From positions 62,001 to 126,000 of IMG/VR virus record IMGVR_UViG_3300031576_000005: a stretch of DNA of 64,000 bases; one strand, 5' to 3'. Origin of the DNA: a virus. Shown here in pieces: positions 1 to 9,937 of this stretch; within the stretch, counting starts at the first letter, position 1; every line of letters starts with the position of its first letter. The translations under genes were made by a program, and so were the position numbers. The notes beneath the pieces are model-generated. The model saw only the letters and a program-made list of their open reading frames with translations, was not told the origin of the DNA and ran no database searches.

Positions 1-1810
1 TTTCAATACAAAAAAATTCTTTAATCTTCAAACAACTTATCCATTCTTTTTTTCTGATAGACTTACGTCTTCTAAGAGCGATTTTTATTTAGTTCAGAAT
101 AATATATCTAGTGTCCCAACTTTTGGTATTAGTGGCTCTGGTGCTCACGATGCTTTTAGCACAATTATTAATCCTAATCACGCGGGGCGAGCTTTAGGAT
201 TTTTTAAATCTACGGCATTGGGACATTCATTTAAAGCTCCTTATGATTTTATAACGACCTATGTTAAACTTCCGTTGCGAGGACAAGGCGACCATTTTTA
301 TCAGGAATCTGGCAGTCATATTTTTTGGCAGAAGCATCTTAATTTTAGCCCCGCCGATAGAGTCGGAGTTTACATTATAAGTGGCACCGGAATTAATACA
401 TCCGGAGCACTAGCCAATGGTTGGATAAATTGTTCTGGTAATATTCGTAATTTTGGCTTTTGGAGTCATGCAAGGCAAGCAAATAATCAGGGTAATTTTT
501 CTAGTACATTTGCAACTGGTTTTGATATACAGCATTTTGAGCTTGATAAGCCAGTTCTTTTTCAGTCGGGAATTAGCTATACAATTTTATTAAGTGGTAG
601 CGGCACCTGGATGAATCAGGAGGTAAGTGGCCAGCGATATATTACGTGGCAAGGACTATATAGCCATCCGAATGTTGGTTATTACCTAAATGTACCGATA
701 GGACCATTTCATTCTGGTAATGGAACGGGGTTTTGTGTTTCTAATACTATCCACGCTCCTTATTATAGGGGAATGGGATATCAAACATATCAACCCAACT
801 CAGCGGCAGAAGCACCGATTGGTGATGATAATTTTGGTGGAACCGCGCCGATAACTGGCGTTCTATATTCGGGAATAATGAATGTACAACGATTTCGCGT
901 TGCAGAAGATTTTATGCCAAATCAAGTAAGTCTAAATTTTGTGGCAGACGACACGACTGGGACATACGGAGGACAGCTTTATTCTTTTAGGGGTTATGAT
1001 GCTAGATTAGTCACTTTTATATGTACTTCCTCTGGAACTCACGATGATTTTCCTGATTTTACCGCGATTATTTGTAGTGGAAGCAGAGCACATAGCGGAT
1101 TTTATCAACACGATATTACGACAAATGTAAATAGAAATGTTTCTTGGGTACAAGAAAGAATGTTTGAGCTTAATAAAACAGCTCTTCTATCTGGTAATAA
1201 AAATTATTGGTTGGTTTTGAGTGGATTGAATTATCCCACGATTAAAGATTCTGGTGTTCAGGCCGATTACATTCCGGTGGTAAGATTTAGTCATAATTTT
1301 GTAGAGCCAGATGTTTATTACGGATTTAATCTTATTAGTGGCAAAAAACTTATTGCGCTTCGTGATGCTGGAATTTTTTATAGCGGAAACCCAAGTTTAT
1401 CTTCGGGAAATTTATTCAGTACACAGCGATTAACTTTTGATAATTGGATTCAACACAGAATATTTGGTGATGCGGTAAGCGCTTCTGGAATAAGACGCCA
1501 AGAATACGAACTTCCAATGACTATGTGCTTTGAATTTGGAATTAATACGATAAAATATAAGATATGGGACACAAATCCCGTTTCTGGTGTAATTAACGAA
1601 TTTCTTCCAGGGCTTGGATATCAATATAATAAATATCAAACAAGTCAACTTTTCACTATACAGGAAGATTTACCAATCGACCTTCCGGCTGGCGAAGGGG
1701 TGGTTCTAAATCTTACTTATAATGGATTACAGGGATATTTAGATTATGGATTACTTTCTATTCCAGAATTTAACTTTACTGGCTTTGTTTCTGGTTTTAC
1801 ATCTGTCTAA
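1..1810 (+). CDS. phage structural protein, 5' end outside window
   Basis: The reading frame is open from base 2 to the TAA at 1810 (602 codons visible) with no stop upstream, so the gene begins outside the window; the TTG at 218 is only an internal codon. The protein is rich in Gly, Ser, Asn and aromatic residues with many short SG-containing beta-type segments and no Cys cluster, as in tail or fibre proteins. The next gene starts 3 nt downstream, and a second fibre-like gene and a lectin-like gene follow, which supports a virion role. I do not recognise a named family. Confidence 0.6.
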   Translation, partial: FNTKKFFNLQTTYPFFFSDRLTSSKSDFYLVQNNISSVPTFGISGSGAHDAFSTIINPNHAGRALGFFKSTALGHSFKAPYDFITTYVKLPLRGQGDHFYQESGSHIFWQKHLNFSPADRVGVYIISGTGINTSGALANGWINCSGNIRNFGFWSHARQANNQGNFSSTFATGFDIQHFELDKPVLFQSGISYTILLSGSGTWMNQEVSGQRYITWQGLYSHPNVGYYLNVPIGPFHSGNGTGFCVSNTIHAPYYRGMGYQTYQPNSAAEAPIGDDNFGGTAPITGVLYSGIMNVQRFRVAEDFMPNQVSLNFVADDTTGTYGGQLYSFRGYDARLVTFICTSSGTHDDFPDFTAIICSGSRAHSGFYQHDITTNVNRNVSWVQERMFELNKTALLSGNKNYWLVLSGLNYPTIKDSGVQADYIPVVRFSHNFVEPDVYYGFNLISGKKLIALRDAGIFYSGNPSLSSGNLFSTQRLTFDNWIQHRIFGDAVSASGIRRQEYELPMTMCFEFGINTIKYKIWDTNPVSGVINEFLPGLGYQYNKYQTSQLFTIQEDLPIDLPAGEGVVLNLTYNGLQGYLDYGLLSIPEFNFTGFVSGFTSV

Positions 1811-1813
1811 TTT

Positions 1814-3712
1814 ATGGGACTACCAATAGGCTCTTCCGGATATATTTTAGCACAAAGTAGATTATCTGATTTTCAGGCAAATGTTGGTTCTGAAACCGAT
1901 AGCGAATTTCGAAATTACGACCTTTATTTTCTTTCTGGCATTATAGAAGGATTAAACGAAAGACGAAGTTTCATAAAAAATGCCGGTGTTGTAACTCGTT
2001 GCAGTTTTAAAGCCGATGGGACATCTGATAATACATTACTTGATTTAGGATGGGAAATTGATTTAATTGAGGATGTAATAAAGCCGTCTATTGCTGGTTC
2101 GATAACTGGGAATGAACATGGGATAGGTTTTGTGGGGTCGGACCATATCAACCATGTCCAAAGTGGTACATTTCTATCAATGAGGCTTCTTAATATAATG
2201 CGATATTATATTGTGGAAACATCGATGGGGGCGTTAACGACATTTGATGATTTTCTTTCTAATGCTAACGATACTTATGATTTGGGAACGCATTTACTGC
2301 CGAATTTGAATGATGACCGATTTTCTGGACAGATGTACAGAACTTATAATTCTAACACCAATAGACATTATCCTTGCGCTAATAGCGCTGGTGGAAGTGT
2401 AGAATTATTAACTAATCCAAAAATAAATACAAGTACAAACTCAGTAGATGTTTACGCCAGCCCCTTAATAAGACAAGATTTAGAAAATCCAGACCATTCG
2501 AAATTTTATGATGAGGAAACTGATTTATTGAGTTTTAACGGAAGCGGATACCCCGGTAATGGAGACCTTGGGTTATTAAGAGCTATAGACGCACCTTTAG
2601 TAAATAGAGATAAATGGCCAGTGTTTGAATATAAGGGGCAATTAGTTGAACCCAAAACTATTTCTGCAAAAACTTCTGAAACATGGCCACCCGGAGATAC
2701 CTCGACAAGCTGGGGACAATGGACGAATAAAAAAGAACTTTTTAAATTTGAGGCAGATTTTTATACTAGCAAGGGAGTTCCAACTGGTTTTTTAGTAAGA
2801 AATGAATATTTTTCTCAAATATTTCCGGTGACGCAACAATCTTCTGGCCATGCTTTTAAAGCTATACGTGAGCACTTCTTAGAGATGATTAGCGTTATAA
2901 AAGAGATGAAATATTTTGGAATTATGTTGGCTCATAGGTCAACTACCTCTGGAGAAAATCCTTTAACAATTGACGTTAGCACTCAAGAAGGCAACGGCTT
3001 AAGCAGCTGGGGCGGTTGTATTCACTCTCCGGGGGTATGTTGTGGAGCTGGCTGTGGGCCATTTTTTTGTGTACTTGATAGTGGACCGGTTTGTTGTAAT
3101 CCAGGACCATTCTTTATTACAAATTTACAATGTGGTGATTGCGGTATTACACCCTGTTCTCCAGATGCTTGTGTCGGACCATCTTTCTCAGGGCCACCCA
3201 CCGTTACTGTAAGTACATTTTCTAATCCATTCCCAGATACACGTGACCCAATTTATTATACCAAAACCAGCCACTCTACTTCCGATGCTCAAACCAGTAT
3301 CTTTGGAGGATGTCCTGTTGCTACTTTAGTTAATAGAGGCAGCGAACGAATGCGTTCTAAAAGAATAGTTTTTAATTATGGATTTACTGGATATGCCATT
3401 CAACCATATAGAATAGAAAAATTTACCACCGATACTTGTACTGAATTCGGATGTGGAATCGCCGGTGTAACTAGTGCGGTAAGTTTTACTAACATTCAAT
3501 ATGATTTTCCCGGTTCTGCTTCGGTTAATGATGTAGGTGGAGCGCATGTTGCAGATTTTACCGATAATAATGCCGTTTCTCAATATGATAATTGTACATT
3601 TCAATGTCTTCCAAGTCTTGTTGGCGGAGCCGGACAGGTTTTAGATTATCGCCAATTATTTGGAGAGATTGCTGTGGCGGTGCCAACTTTCAATATGATA
3701 GCCTCAATATAA
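1814..3712 (+). CDS. putative virion structural protein with Cys-rich insert
   Basis: 632 residues from an ATG 3 nt after the previous stop. The composition matches the upstream gene (many SG, TSG and aromatic residues), so a virion component is likely. About residues 400-460 form a striking Cys-rich stretch with several CC pairs and CxxC motifs (for example GVCCGAGCG and QCGDCG), more Cys than the rest of the protein together. This could be a disulfide-linked or metal-binding knot exposed on a tail structure. Its TAA overlaps the ATG of the next gene (TAATG). No named family recognised; the role is inferred from composition and neighbours. Confidence 0.55.
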   Translation: MGLPIGSSGYILAQSRLSDFQANVGSETDSEFRNYDLYFLSGIIEGLNERRSFIKNAGVVTRCSFKADGTSDNTLLDLGWEIDLIEDVIKPSIAGSITGNEHGIGFVGSDHINHVQSGTFLSMRLLNIMRYYIVETSMGALTTFDDFLSNANDTYDLGTHLLPNLNDDRFSGQMYRTYNSNTNRHYPCANSAGGSVELLTNPKINTSTNSVDVYASPLIRQDLENPDHSKFYDEETDLLSFNGSGYPGNGDLGLLRAIDAPLVNRDKWPVFEYKGQLVEPKTISAKTSETWPPGDTSTSWGQWTNKKELFKFEADFYTSKGVPTGFLVRNEYFSQIFPVTQQSSGHAFKAIREHFLEMISVIKEMKYFGIMLAHRSTTSGENPLTIDVSTQEGNGLSSWGGCIHSPGVCCGAGCGPFFCVLDSGPVCCNPGPFFITNLQCGDCGITPCSPDACVGPSFSGPPTVTVSTFSNPFPDTRDPIYYTKTSHSTSDAQTSIFGGCPVATLVNRGSERMRSKRIVFNYGFTGYAIQPYRIEKFTTDTCTEFGCGIAGVTSAVSFTNIQYDFPGSASVNDVGGAHVADFTDNNAVSQYDNCTFQCLPSLVGGAGQVLDYRQLFGEIAVAVPTFNMIASI

Positions 3713-4098
3713 TGCATTCGTGCCCATATAGATTACATAACGATATAATGCAATGCCAACACCATATAAATAATGGGGTTGATAGGGTATCAATTGATGA
3801 AGGCATATGTGAAAAGTGCCTATTTTATCAAAATCGCAAAGTAGATGTTGAAAAGGCATCCCTAAACATGCTAGTATATTATACAGAACAGAAACTATTA
3901 AATATTTCGTTTCTACCAAGAGAAGAAGCTATAAAACTATTTAATACTATATATAATATTTCAACTAAAATATATAAAAAAGATAAATGTATAGAATTTT
4001 TAAGTGATGCTTTGGTTAAAATTTCAAAAAATCAATGGATATTAGAGGAAGACATAGAACAACTATATGGTCTCGTTAGCAAATTTGAAGAAAATTAA
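3712..4098 (+). CDS. hypothetical protein with Cys/His pairs
   Basis: 128 residues. The start is taken as the ATG in a TAATG overlap with the preceding stop; the open frame extends further upstream but only inside the previous gene. The N-terminal third holds CPYRLH, CQHH and CEKC, a pattern that suggests one zinc site; the rest is helical and rich in Lys, Glu and Ile. It overlaps the next gene by 32 nt, which also carries Cys pairs, so the two are translationally coupled and perhaps act together. Function unknown. Confidence 0.55.
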   Translation: MHSCPYRLHNDIMQCQHHINNGVDRVSIDEGICEKCLFYQNRKVDVEKASLNMLVYYTEQKLLNISFLPREEAIKLFNTIYNISTKIYKKDKCIEFLSDALVKISKNQWILEEDIEQLYGLVSKFEEN

Positions 4099-4489
4099 CT
4101 CAGACATACGAAAAGTAGCCTCTTCTATCACACAATCCACAAAGGTGGTTGTAACAGAGAGGAAAATTACATTTTTGGATATGGATAATGTTACAAAAAG
4201 AATTGACGCCTGTCATCAATGTTCCTTTTATAAGAACGGGATATGTAATCTTTGTGGTTGTATGGTTTCTGTAAAATCTCGAATTTCTGAGTTTAAGTCT
4301 CCGTTGGGACTTTGGGAACCGGAAGAATTGCCAACATCTTGGAAATTAGATGAATCAAAAATCGATTTTATTCCTAAAGCTTTTCATCGTGATGAAAATT
4401 TTGTTTATGCTTATTCTAAAAAACCAGAGGGAATTTATAAATATGTAACAAGTTTAATAACAAAAAAAACAGAAATTGTTAAAATATAG
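4067..4489 (+). CDS. small zinc-ribbon-like phage protein
   Basis: 140 residues. A central CHQC...C-x2-CGC arrangement (about residues 49-64) followed by a Lys-rich stretch resembles small phage proteins with a four-Cys zinc ribbon and a CGC signature. The remainder has no recognisable domain. The start overlaps the previous gene by 32 nt and the gene ends 3 nt before a homing endonuclease. It lies in the structural gene block, but no structural role can be read from it. Function unknown; the zinc site is inferred from Cys spacing only. Confidence 0.5.
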   Translation: MVSLANLKKINSDIRKVASSITQSTKVVVTERKITFLDMDNVTKRIDACHQCSFYKNGICNLCGCMVSVKSRISEFKSPLGLWEPEELPTSWKLDESKIDFIPKAFHRDENFVYAYSKKPEGIYKYVTSLITKKTEIVKI

Positions 4490-4492
4490 TAT

Positions 4493-5158
4493 ATGATAAT
4501 TTGCTTAAATTTTTTAAATACATACGGAAACGGAATTCATAGTCAAATTAAAACTTTGGTGAAATGTGATAGTTGTGGTGAGGAACGAATAATCTTTAAA
4601 TTTAATGCTTTAAAAGGTAATGGGGTACAATACTGTAAATTTTGCACCACTAAGGGAAGTAATCATTATGATTATGGAAAACATCGTTCTAAAGCAATTA
4701 AAATAAAGTTAAGAAAAGCTAATCTTGGCAAAAAACTTTCAGAAGAAACTAAAAAGAAACTTAGTTTGGCTAATAAGGGAGAAAATAATCCCATGTTTGG
4801 AAAACGAGGAGAATTAAGCCCCAATTGGAATCCAAATTTAAATAACGAAGAACGTAAAAAGTCACAAGAGAATCGACAAAATTTATCTGATTTTGTTAAA
4901 TGGTCAAAGACAATTAAGCAAATATATAATTTTATATGTCAAATCTGTGAAGACGATAAAGGCGGCAATTTAGTCTCTCATCATTTATATAATTGGAAAG
5001 ACTACCCACAAAAACGTTATGATTTAGGTAATGGAATATGTGTTTGTAAAAATTGCCACAACCTTTTTCATATAATTTTCAGACGGAGACATAATACACC
5101 CGAACAATTCGAAGAATTTAAATTATATATAAAAGAAATTTTAAATATTAAAGTGTAA
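4493..5158 (+). CDS. HNH homing endonuclease with NUMOD3 repeats
   Basis: 221 residues. The N-terminus MIICLNFLNTYGNG is shared with four other HNH genes in this window, followed by a zinc finger (CDSCG...CKFC, about residues 23-47), two NUMOD3-type DNA-binding repeats with GENNPMFGK, and an HNH nuclease core around HHLYNWKDYP with a CVCKNCHN zinc knuckle near the C-terminus. Such free-standing endonucleases cut an allele lacking them and spread by repair copying. It sits in the 700-nt gap between a zinc-ribbon gene and a fibre gene without disrupting either. The frame is intact, so it may be active. Confidence 0.85.
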   Translation: MIICLNFLNTYGNGIHSQIKTLVKCDSCGEERIIFKFNALKGNGVQYCKFCTTKGSNHYDYGKHRSKAIKIKLRKANLGKKLSEETKKKLSLANKGENNPMFGKRGELSPNWNPNLNNEERKKSQENRQNLSDFVKWSKTIKQIYNFICQICEDDKGGNLVSHHLYNWKDYPQKRYDLGNGICVCKNCHNLFHIIFRRRHNTPEQFEEFKLYIKEILNIKV

Positions 5159-5184
5159 TATATTTAAGGAAAAGGCAAAGGATT

Positions 5185-7299
5185 ATGGCAATTATATCGC
5201 TTATCGACAAAAAACAAATCCGAGATTTATTTTTATCTGGCTTGGCATCAAGTGGTGTCTCGGTTCAATTTTCTGGTAATACATCCCTTTTAAGTGGAAC
5301 TTTATCAGCTCCGACTGTCACTGGAACTAGCGGTATTTTTAATTCTTTACAAATTGACGGCCCCATTATTTCAAATTATTTGAGCGGTGTTTTGGGTACA
5401 ACTATTACTGGGTCTGGAATTTCATACTTTCCCAGCATTATAGATATTTCGGGTAATAATTTACATTATTACATTCAGTATTCTTTGAATGATTTGTCTA
5501 CCGTTGTGCAGCGTTACTCTAGTCAGGACTCACAAGTTGGGTGGACCTACTTAGATGTAGGAACTAGTGCGTGGACAGCTTTTCCAATTTTGGGTTTAAC
5601 AGCGTCACAGCAGTCCACCTCCATAATTAAACATGAGTACGTTCCAACCGGATTAAATGCTCACTCTAATTACTTCGTCAGCACAAAGCCAATTTATGCC
5701 GGAAATATTACCGGGAATTTCTTCGATTCGGCAAAATTCGTACCCGACCCATTGGGCTATGAAACAGCGTTACTTCCTTCTTTCGCTCAAATATTCGAGA
5801 CATTTGATTCTCGCTACGTAATTAAAAGATTATTTCCAAATGCTACAGTAGTATCAGGAACGTTTATTAGTGGTACGCCAATATTTTTTGAAACTAGTGA
5901 TACTAGTACGTTTCCTACTACTAATTTGGCGACAGGCAGGGCGTTCTGGGACAATCGAAGCAGTGGATTTTTCATTTATCGCACTGGATTAGGGTTTACC
6001 GGATTTCACTTAGTTAATAACATTTATTCAGTCACGGGTCTTTCGGGCGTCGCGGCTAACCCACCGACCGGTAATATACAATTATACCTAATCTACGGAA
6101 CGGGGTCAGGAAACCCTCCGTCCGGAAATGATGTAAGATTTACTTCCGCCTATCATCAGTCAGGGGGGCCGGACCCACTCAACATATCGGGCCTCAGTGG
6201 TATCGCAGCAACCGGCCAACGAGTCAACGTTTATAACCAAGCGAACTATGTAAGTTCATTCACAAAATTATCATTTAGCGGCCTTTCTTTCGTTATAAGT
6301 GGCGACTCATTGAATGATAGAAATCTTATTATATCAAGAGCTGTTTCTGCGTTAGTGGGAAACTCTCCATCTCCTACTTTAGATAATGGTACAATTTCTG
6401 TATTAGGAACAGGCAATATTCTTGTGTCGGGCGTAAGCGGCGTTGCTAGCGTGGGACATACCCTTTATATTAGCGATACTGGAACTCAGTACGTAGGTGT
6501 TGCTGGTGGTGGATTGCTTACAGGAACGGTAATTATTTCTGGTTCTGGCGGCACAACTGTTTCCGTTGGTGCTACCACATCCAGTGGTAGAGTGATTGTT
6601 GTAAATTCATCAACGGTTGCTGCTGGAGCGGGAAATGTAACGGGTTTCGGCGTCAACATGCTCGCACCATTATTTACAGGAGGCTTCGTAATTACTGGTT
6701 CTGGTGGTGGTGTAGTTACCAGTCTGATTAATTTAGGCAATGGCGTCTCTGGAATTCTAATTAGCGGTAGCGCCGCCGCCGCAGGTGGTGTTGGCAATGT
6801 AACTGGTATTGGCGTCAATATGCTAGCCCCATTATTTACTGGTGGCTTTGTAATCAGTGGTTCTGGCGGAAGTGTCACCACAAGTTTGGTTAATTTTGGC
6901 GGTGGAGTTTCTGGTATTGTAATTAGTGGTGCTCCTACTACTACGACTTATAATATTAGTGGGACAGACGTTAGTCTTTCCTTCTTCGCTGATTTACCAC
7001 TTAGTGGAAGTGGGCTATCCGAATCATTTATCGCTAGAACTTGGACTTTTACCGGTTATTCAATCGCTTGTAGTGTAACTGGCTCTGGATTATTTCCTAT
7101 GAGCGGTAATTTTTATCAGAGGGAAACTGGAAATACCAGAACCAATATAACTGGTTGGAGACTAGAACCTGGACTTTTCTATAATAGTAGCGGAAATGTT
7201 GCTATTACTGTCACCGGTCAGAACCGGATTGGATATGATATTACAAATCCAGTTTTAAGCGGCCTAAGAAATCTAACTTTAGGTACATTTGGATTTTAA
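5185..7299 (+). CDS. putative tail fibre, Gly/Ser-rich repeats
   Basis: 704 residues with a good ribosome site (AAAGGA just before the ATG). Almost the whole chain is Gly, Ser, Val, Ile and Thr with recurrent SG, GVSG and SGSGG turns typical of beta-helical or triple-stranded phage fibres. A 54-residue unit containing GVNMLAPLFTGGF is present twice in tandem (about residues 483-590), with a more diverged copy before it. The N-terminal 40 residues are more polar and may be the virion attachment part. A lectin-like gene follows 2 nt later. The fibre assignment rests on composition, repeats and neighbours. Confidence 0.6.
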   Translation: MAIISLIDKKQIRDLFLSGLASSGVSVQFSGNTSLLSGTLSAPTVTGTSGIFNSLQIDGPIISNYLSGVLGTTITGSGISYFPSIIDISGNNLHYYIQYSLNDLSTVVQRYSSQDSQVGWTYLDVGTSAWTAFPILGLTASQQSTSIIKHEYVPTGLNAHSNYFVSTKPIYAGNITGNFFDSAKFVPDPLGYETALLPSFAQIFETFDSRYVIKRLFPNATVVSGTFISGTPIFFETSDTSTFPTTNLATGRAFWDNRSSGFFIYRTGLGFTGFHLVNNIYSVTGLSGVAANPPTGNIQLYLIYGTGSGNPPSGNDVRFTSAYHQSGGPDPLNISGLSGIAATGQRVNVYNQANYVSSFTKLSFSGLSFVISGDSLNDRNLIISRAVSALVGNSPSPTLDNGTISVLGTGNILVSGVSGVASVGHTLYISDTGTQYVGVAGGGLLTGTVIISGSGGTTVSVGATTSSGRVIVVNSSTVAAGAGNVTGFGVNMLAPLFTGGFVITGSGGGVVTSLINLGNGVSGILISGSAAAAGGVGNVTGIGVNMLAPLFTGGFVISGSGGSVTTSLVNFGGGVSGIVISGAPTTTTYNISGTDVSLSFFADLPLSGSGLSESFIARTWTFTGYSIACSVTGSGLFPMSGNFYQRETGNTRTNITGWRLEPGLFYNSSGNVAITVTGQNRIGYDITNPVLSGLRNLTLGTFGF
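6631..6954 (+). repeat. two tandem 162-nt repeats inside the fibre gene
   Basis: Two in-frame units of 162 nt (54 codons) start at GGAAATGTAACGGG (6631) and GGCAATGTAACTGG (6793). Both encode GNVTG(F/I)GVNMLAPLF followed by a GSGG turn and an ISG ending. Silent changes between them show the duplication is not very recent. Confidence 0.8.
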
Positions 7300-7301
7300 T
7301 T

Positions 7302-8054
7302 ATGTCTGTTGCTATTAATAAAATAGTAAAACCAAGTTTAAGGAATTTGGGTGGCGACTTGGTTATTTGGTGGGATGCGAGCACACTAAATCTTTCGGAT
7401 GGGGCTACAGTTGCACAAATTGATGATTTGAGTGGATTTGGTAATCACGCTGTTCAAGCAACAGAAGCAAGCAAGCCAACTTTTGAAACAGGGGAAATAA
7501 ATGGACTTCCAATCCTTAGATTTAATGGAACTTCACAGTTTATAGGCGCTCTAGATTCGGCAACATTTCGCGCACAGAATTTTAGCTTATTTATTGTTGT
7601 AAAATTTACCGTATCAACGACCCATCATTTAATTGGCGATGGAAATATTAATACAGATAGGGATGGAATCGTTATGTGGGGATTAGGCGGTTCTACTAGA
7701 ACAGAGATTGCTAATGCCAGTTCTGCTGTAACAACACAAATTAGTTCTACGCCTTCTACAAACGACGGAAGCCCCCACATTATTAGTTGGTTGGTTGACC
7801 CCAGTTTTATTTATACTTATGTTGATGGTGGAAGCAGACAAAGAAACGTTAGAGGGAGCCAAACTATTGCTTGGAATGGCTATGATTTTAGGATTGCGAA
7901 GGCAAACGGCGGTGGAACAGACAGATTTTGGGCTGGTGATATTGCAGAAGTATTATTTTATAATTCTGCTATTTCTGATAATTCAAAATTTATGGTTGAA
8001 AGATATCTGGCAAACAAATACAATATATCCGTTCAACAACAACCCAAAGGATAA
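7302..8054 (+). CDS. LamG/concanavalin-A-like lectin domain protein
   Basis: 250 residues. After a 20-residue lead, the sequence follows a laminin-G-3/ConA-like jelly-roll: LVIWWDASTLN, then DLSGFGNHAVQ, LPILRFNGTSQFI, SLFIVVKF and a late GDIAEVLFYNSAISD with a terminal helix (VERYLANKYNI). These marks are typical of carbohydrate-binding domains on phage tail appendages. The position right after the fibre gene (2 nt gap) suggests a receptor-binding or decoration protein. It shares a TAATG overlap with the next small gene, whose ribosome site AAAGGA lies in its last codons. Confidence 0.75.
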   Translation: MSVAINKIVKPSLRNLGGDLVIWWDASTLNLSDGATVAQIDDLSGFGNHAVQATEASKPTFETGEINGLPILRFNGTSQFIGALDSATFRAQNFSLFIVVKFTVSTTHHLIGDGNINTDRDGIVMWGLGGSTRTEIANASSAVTTQISSTPSTNDGSPHIISWLVDPSFIYTYVDGGSRQRNVRGSQTIAWNGYDFRIAKANGGGTDRFWAGDIAEVLFYNSAISDNSKFMVERYLANKYNISVQQQPKG

Positions 8055-8350
8055 TGATTGACAAAAATATAAAAAACTATTACTATAATACTATGAATAA
8101 CCAACCAACTATTCCAGAAGCGGTACTCAGTCAAATTTCAGAACACAGCTCGTGTTTTGCCCTATTTTATTTTGATGAGGACGGAACTCCTTGCTTTTAT
8201 CAAAATTTTCCAGAAGTTAAAGATAGATTTGCGTTAATGAAATTTTTACAAGACTACGTCAACACCGAAGGATTCCCATTTGGACCGCCCGAAGATGAAT
8301 GTGGACACGAAGAAGACGAAGAGTCTGGCGGCGAAGATTGGAAGAAATAA
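8054..8350 (+). CDS. hypothetical acidic protein
   Basis: 98 residues with an AAAGGA ribosome site 2 nt before the ATG at 8054; a second ATG at 8093 is possible. The C-terminus is strongly acidic and contains CGHEEDEESGGED; the middle has a short alternating alpha/beta pattern (FALFYFDEDG). It is the last gene of the structural block and is followed by a promoter-like gap before the replication genes. No family recognised and no function proposed. Confidence 0.5.
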   Translation: MIDKNIKNYYYNTMNNQPTIPEAVLSQISEHSSCFALFYFDEDGTPCFYQNFPEVKDRFALMKFLQDYVNTEGFPFGPPEDECGHEEDEESGGEDWKK

Positions 8351-8361
8351 AAAGATAATCA

Positions 8362-8390
8362 TTGCAAGAGTCAGATAAATATGCTAGTAT
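8362..8390 (+). promoter_or_regulatory. possible sigma-70-like promoter for replication genes
   Basis: TTGCAA (8362-8367), a 17-nt spacer and TAGTAT (8385-8390; overlapping TATAAA at 8388) lie in the 48-nt gap between the structural block and the helicase gene. The -10 ends 8 nt before ATG 8399, so any leader would be very short. The boxes are only moderate matches. Confidence 0.35.
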
Positions 8391-8398
8391 AAAACACT

Positions 8399-9937
8399 AT
8401 GCAAGAAAAAGAATTGTCTAAAGAACAGCAGATTAAAAATTACGCGATTGAAAGAACGCTACTCTCTGGAATTATCAAATATCCTGAAAGTTTTTACGAT
8501 ATTGAAAATTTTTTGTTAGAGGGGGATTTTGCCAATGTTATAAATAGTAAAATTTATAGTGTTTTTCGATATCTTATTTTACAGAAAGATATTACAAAAT
8601 TAGATACTGGTCTAATTTTAGCCACCATATCTAACATGTGTTTGACGTTTCCCAGTGAATGTATTATTGCGGATTTTGTAGCAAATTTGAAAAGAGATGC
8701 TGAAAATATAGAATCTCCAAAAACGGTTAAAACAATAGCACAAGATATTTATCTTTTAGCAAGACGCAGAGACTTTTATAAATGTGGTGATAAAATTCAA
8801 AGAAAAGCCATAGATGGAGCTATTGATGGGAAGCCTTTTCTCAACATACAGGATATGATGGAAGCAGTTGATGGAATTTATTTTGATGCTATTAATAAAT
8901 TTGTTAGAGATGAAGATATGGTAGATGTGGGTGACGGCATAGGAGCAGAATTGCATAAAAGAGCCGACAATCCTGTTGACCACGAAGGTTTTAAAAGTGG
9001 TTATCCCCATTGGGATAAAATGATAGGGTATTTTCAGACCGATAGTTTTAATTTTGTTTCAGCTCGCCCAAAGGTCGGAAAAAGCATTTTTGCTATGAAC
9101 GTCGCCACACACGTATCTCTTAAACAAAACATCCCGGTTTTTTATGCAGATAGCGAAATGAATCTCAAAATATTCAGACATCGATTGATATCTCATATTG
9201 GTCAAGTAGATTATAATTTGGTAAAAAATGGATATTGGAGAAGCAATCCAGAAGTTTGTCCAAAAGTACTTAAAGCGATTGATATAGTTGATAATAAAAT
9301 TAATATAAAATATTTTTCAATACGTGCTTGCAATATTAATTCAATGATATCTGCCTGTAGGCGTTTTTTATTTCAAAAAGTTAAGCGTAATATTGAAAAT
9401 CCAGATATTTGGAATCCGTGCTTATTTATTTGGGATTATATCAAACTAGATTATTATAATAAGAGTAATATGGGCAATAGTTGGTGGTTGGATATAGCTA
9501 AATCCACAGTTCATTTTAAAGATTTTTTAGGTAAAACCCAAACAACAGCTTTAGTTCTAGGACAACAAAATCAGGGTGGAATCGCTAAGCTAGATAAAAA
9601 TAATAAAATGGTCTCTCAAGATAATGAAAGCATTGTGGCGGGTAGCGACGAAATTTCCAAGTCAGCGTCAAACGTTAGTTCACTTAGACGTAAAACATCA
9701 GATGAAATTATTAGAGACGGTGTAGAATCTGGGAACTATATTTTAATGCCGTTGGCAGCAAGAGAGGGCGAGGGGGGTGGTTCTATTCCACTTGCTAATG
9801 GTGTTTTCGATAGAGACTACGTATCTTTACAAAAAGATGGCATTTATATGACATTCAAGGAAATCACAACCAATAAATTATTAAGGCAAAAACAAGATAT
9901 ATCTAGCTCGTTTATTAAGGATAAACATGTCAAATAA
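8399..9937 (+). CDS. replicative DNA helicase, DnaB-like
   Basis: 512 residues, near the usual DnaB length. The N-terminal 170 residues form a helical domain in place of the DnaB N-domain; a RecA-fold ATPase follows with Walker A ARPKVGKS (222-229) and a Walker B-like CLFIWDYIKL near residue 345. A glutamine-rich LGQQNQGG segment matches the DnaB H3/H4 region. It would unwind DNA at the fork as a hexamer. The primase starts inside its last codons (11-nt overlap), as expected for a helicase-primase pair. The identity is firm at family level, but the N-domain is divergent. Confidence 0.85.
   Translation: MQEKELSKEQQIKNYAIERTLLSGIIKYPESFYDIENFLLEGDFANVINSKIYSVFRYLILQKDITKLDTGLILATISNMCLTFPSECIIADFVANLKRDAENIESPKTVKTIAQDIYLLARRRDFYKCGDKIQRKAIDGAIDGKPFLNIQDMMEAVDGIYFDAINKFVRDEDMVDVGDGIGAELHKRADNPVDHEGFKSGYPHWDKMIGYFQTDSFNFVSARPKVGKSIFAMNVATHVSLKQNIPVFYADSEMNLKIFRHRLISHIGQVDYNLVKNGYWRSNPEVCPKVLKAIDIVDNKINIKYFSIRACNINSMISACRRFLFQKVKRNIENPDIWNPCLFIWDYIKLDYYNKSNMGNSWWLDIAKSTVHFKDFLGKTQTTALVLGQQNQGGIAKLDKNNKMVSQDNESIVAGSDEISKSASNVSSLRRKTSDEIIRDGVESGNYILMPLAAREGEGGGSIPLANGVFDRDYVSLQKDGIYMTFKEITTNKLLRQKQDISSSFIKDKHVK

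Noticed and set aside
6486-6881. Long - strand frame of Pro/Thr-rich repeats (131 codons)
   Set aside because: It is the antisense shadow of the Gly/Ser-rich fibre repeats; no start signal, and it disrupts the strand order of the block.
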